From NCBI GenBank assembly GCA_030591305.1, contig JAUVBI010000170.1, positions 1 to 6,946 of the forward strand: 6,946 nt of DNA. The letters run 5' to 3'. Positions 6,541 through 6,946 of the stretch are shown here, one piece after another; position 1 is the first letter of the stretch; each line of letters opens with the position of its first letter. A program made the position numbers and the translations under genes. The notes beneath the pieces were generated by a model. That model did not search any database, was not told the origin of the DNA, and worked only from the letters and a program-made list of their open reading frames with translations. This DNA comes from Pseudomonadota bacterium (GTDB taxonomy: Bacteria > Pseudomonadota > Gammaproteobacteria > Pseudomonadales > Halieaceae).

Positions 6541-6946
6541 ATGATGCGTAACATACTGTTTATACTAATTATTACAATAGCATGCGTGGTCTCCACTATT
6601 TTGTTTTCCACCCGGGATAACCTGCTGCACGAACAAATACACGAAAACCTGGATGTCACCACAATTACAGTCAACAACGCCAAGGTCTATCTGGTAGAGC
6701 GCGATGGAAAGCGCGTCATGATCGACAGTGGCAACCCGGGCGATGAAAAGAAAATAGAAGCCTATATGATTGAGGCAGGGTTTGAACCCTCCTCCATTGA
6801 CTATCTAATTCTAACCCATGGCCACCTCGACCATGTCGGGACAGCGGCCTATTTCCAAAAGCGATACGACATAACAGTTATTGGCGGCCGCGGTGACGCC
6901 CTGATGTTCAGCGAGGGAAAGCAACAGCCACTGTGTTCCACGAGCA
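6541..6946 (+). CDS. Metallo-beta-lactamase-fold hydrolase, exported or membrane-anchored (partial, C-terminus beyond window)
   Basis: The first 135 residues are visible and run off the window. Residues 5-22 (ILFILIITIACVVSTILF) are strongly hydrophobic, predicting a signal anchor or signal peptide. The catalytic domain would then lie in the periplasm. The metallo-beta-lactamase fold follows: strands around VYLVERDGKRVMIDSG (49-64, with the conserved Asp62 of the IDSG turn), then the metal-binding motif THGHLDHVG (92-100), a full HxHxDH with His93, His95, Asp97 and His98. The later metal ligands are outside the window, so subclass and substrate cannot be told; lactonases, phosphodiesterases and glyoxalase-like enzymes all share this motif. 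An in-frame TGA at 6529-6531 fixes the start at 6541 or at the adjacent ATG, 6544. No Shine-Dalgarno sequence is apparent. The gene is divergent from htpG across 206 bases. Confidence 0.88.
   Translation, partial: MMRNILFILIITIACVVSTILFSTRDNLLHEQIHENLDVTTITVNNAKVYLVERDGKRVMIDSGNPGDEKKIEAYMIEAGFEPSSIDYLILTHGHLDHVGTAAYFQKRYDITVIGGRGDALMFSEGKQQPLCSTS

Noticed and set aside
6574..6588. Lipoprotein signal with Cys15 in the metallo-hydrolase
   Set aside because: The residues before the cysteine (T-I-A) lack the usual Leu/Val at -3, and the hydrophobic stretch continues past the cysteine, so a signal anchor or ordinary signal peptide is more likely.
6456..6683. Minus-strand open frame of 75 codons spanning the htpG-metallo-hydrolase gap
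   Set aside because: It overlaps the clear metallo-hydrolase coding start and has no supporting motif.

Overview
The window looks like a chromosomal housekeeping region of a gammaproteobacterium, probably a marine or cellvibrio-like relative of Pseudomonas. The basis is the proteins: PrmB carries the E. coli-type block YGHGTDNPWDEAVQLVL, HtpG and AroC are clearly of the proteobacterial type, and a textbook sigma-32 heat-shock promoter precedes htpG. This placement comes from recalled family sequences and was not checked by a search. There are eight protein-coding genes, two of them cut by the window edges. I see no rRNA, tRNA, CRISPR array, insertion sequence or prophage.

Left block (1-2359, minus strand): prmB (ribosomal protein L3 glutamine methyltransferase), then aroC (chorismate synthase), then a small two-helix membrane protein that runs off the left edge. 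The three read leftwards with short gaps and probably form one transcription unit. A possible extra promoter lies between prmB and aroC. folE (GTP cyclohydrolase I, GTG start with a strong Shine-Dalgarno sequence) diverges from prmB across an 84-base gap. From memory, Pseudomonas also keeps folE, prmB, aroC and an alpha/beta hydrolase close together.

Middle block (2994-6334, minus strand): htpG (Hsp90), then sixA (histidine phosphatase family), then a SERHL-like alpha/beta hydrolase, ending in a hairpin plus T-rich terminator that includes the hydrolase stop codon and faces the end of folE. sixA and the hydrolase overlap by four bases. No terminator is visible between htpG and sixA, so heat-shock transcription may continue into both downstream genes.

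Right block (6335-6946): a 206-base divergent regulatory region holds the sigma-32 promoter of htpG, an imperfect hairpin at the predicted 5' end of its mRNA, and a perfect TATAAT box a few bases before a membrane-anchored or exported metallo-beta-lactamase-fold hydrolase that runs off the right edge.

I did not find a convincing undescribed system. The best leads are modest: the heat-shock linkage of sixA and the hydrolase, the htpG leader hairpin, a nine-G tract in the SAM-binding motif of prmB, the unusual putative catalytic acid of the hydrolase, and the near-leaderless start of the metallo-hydrolase gene.
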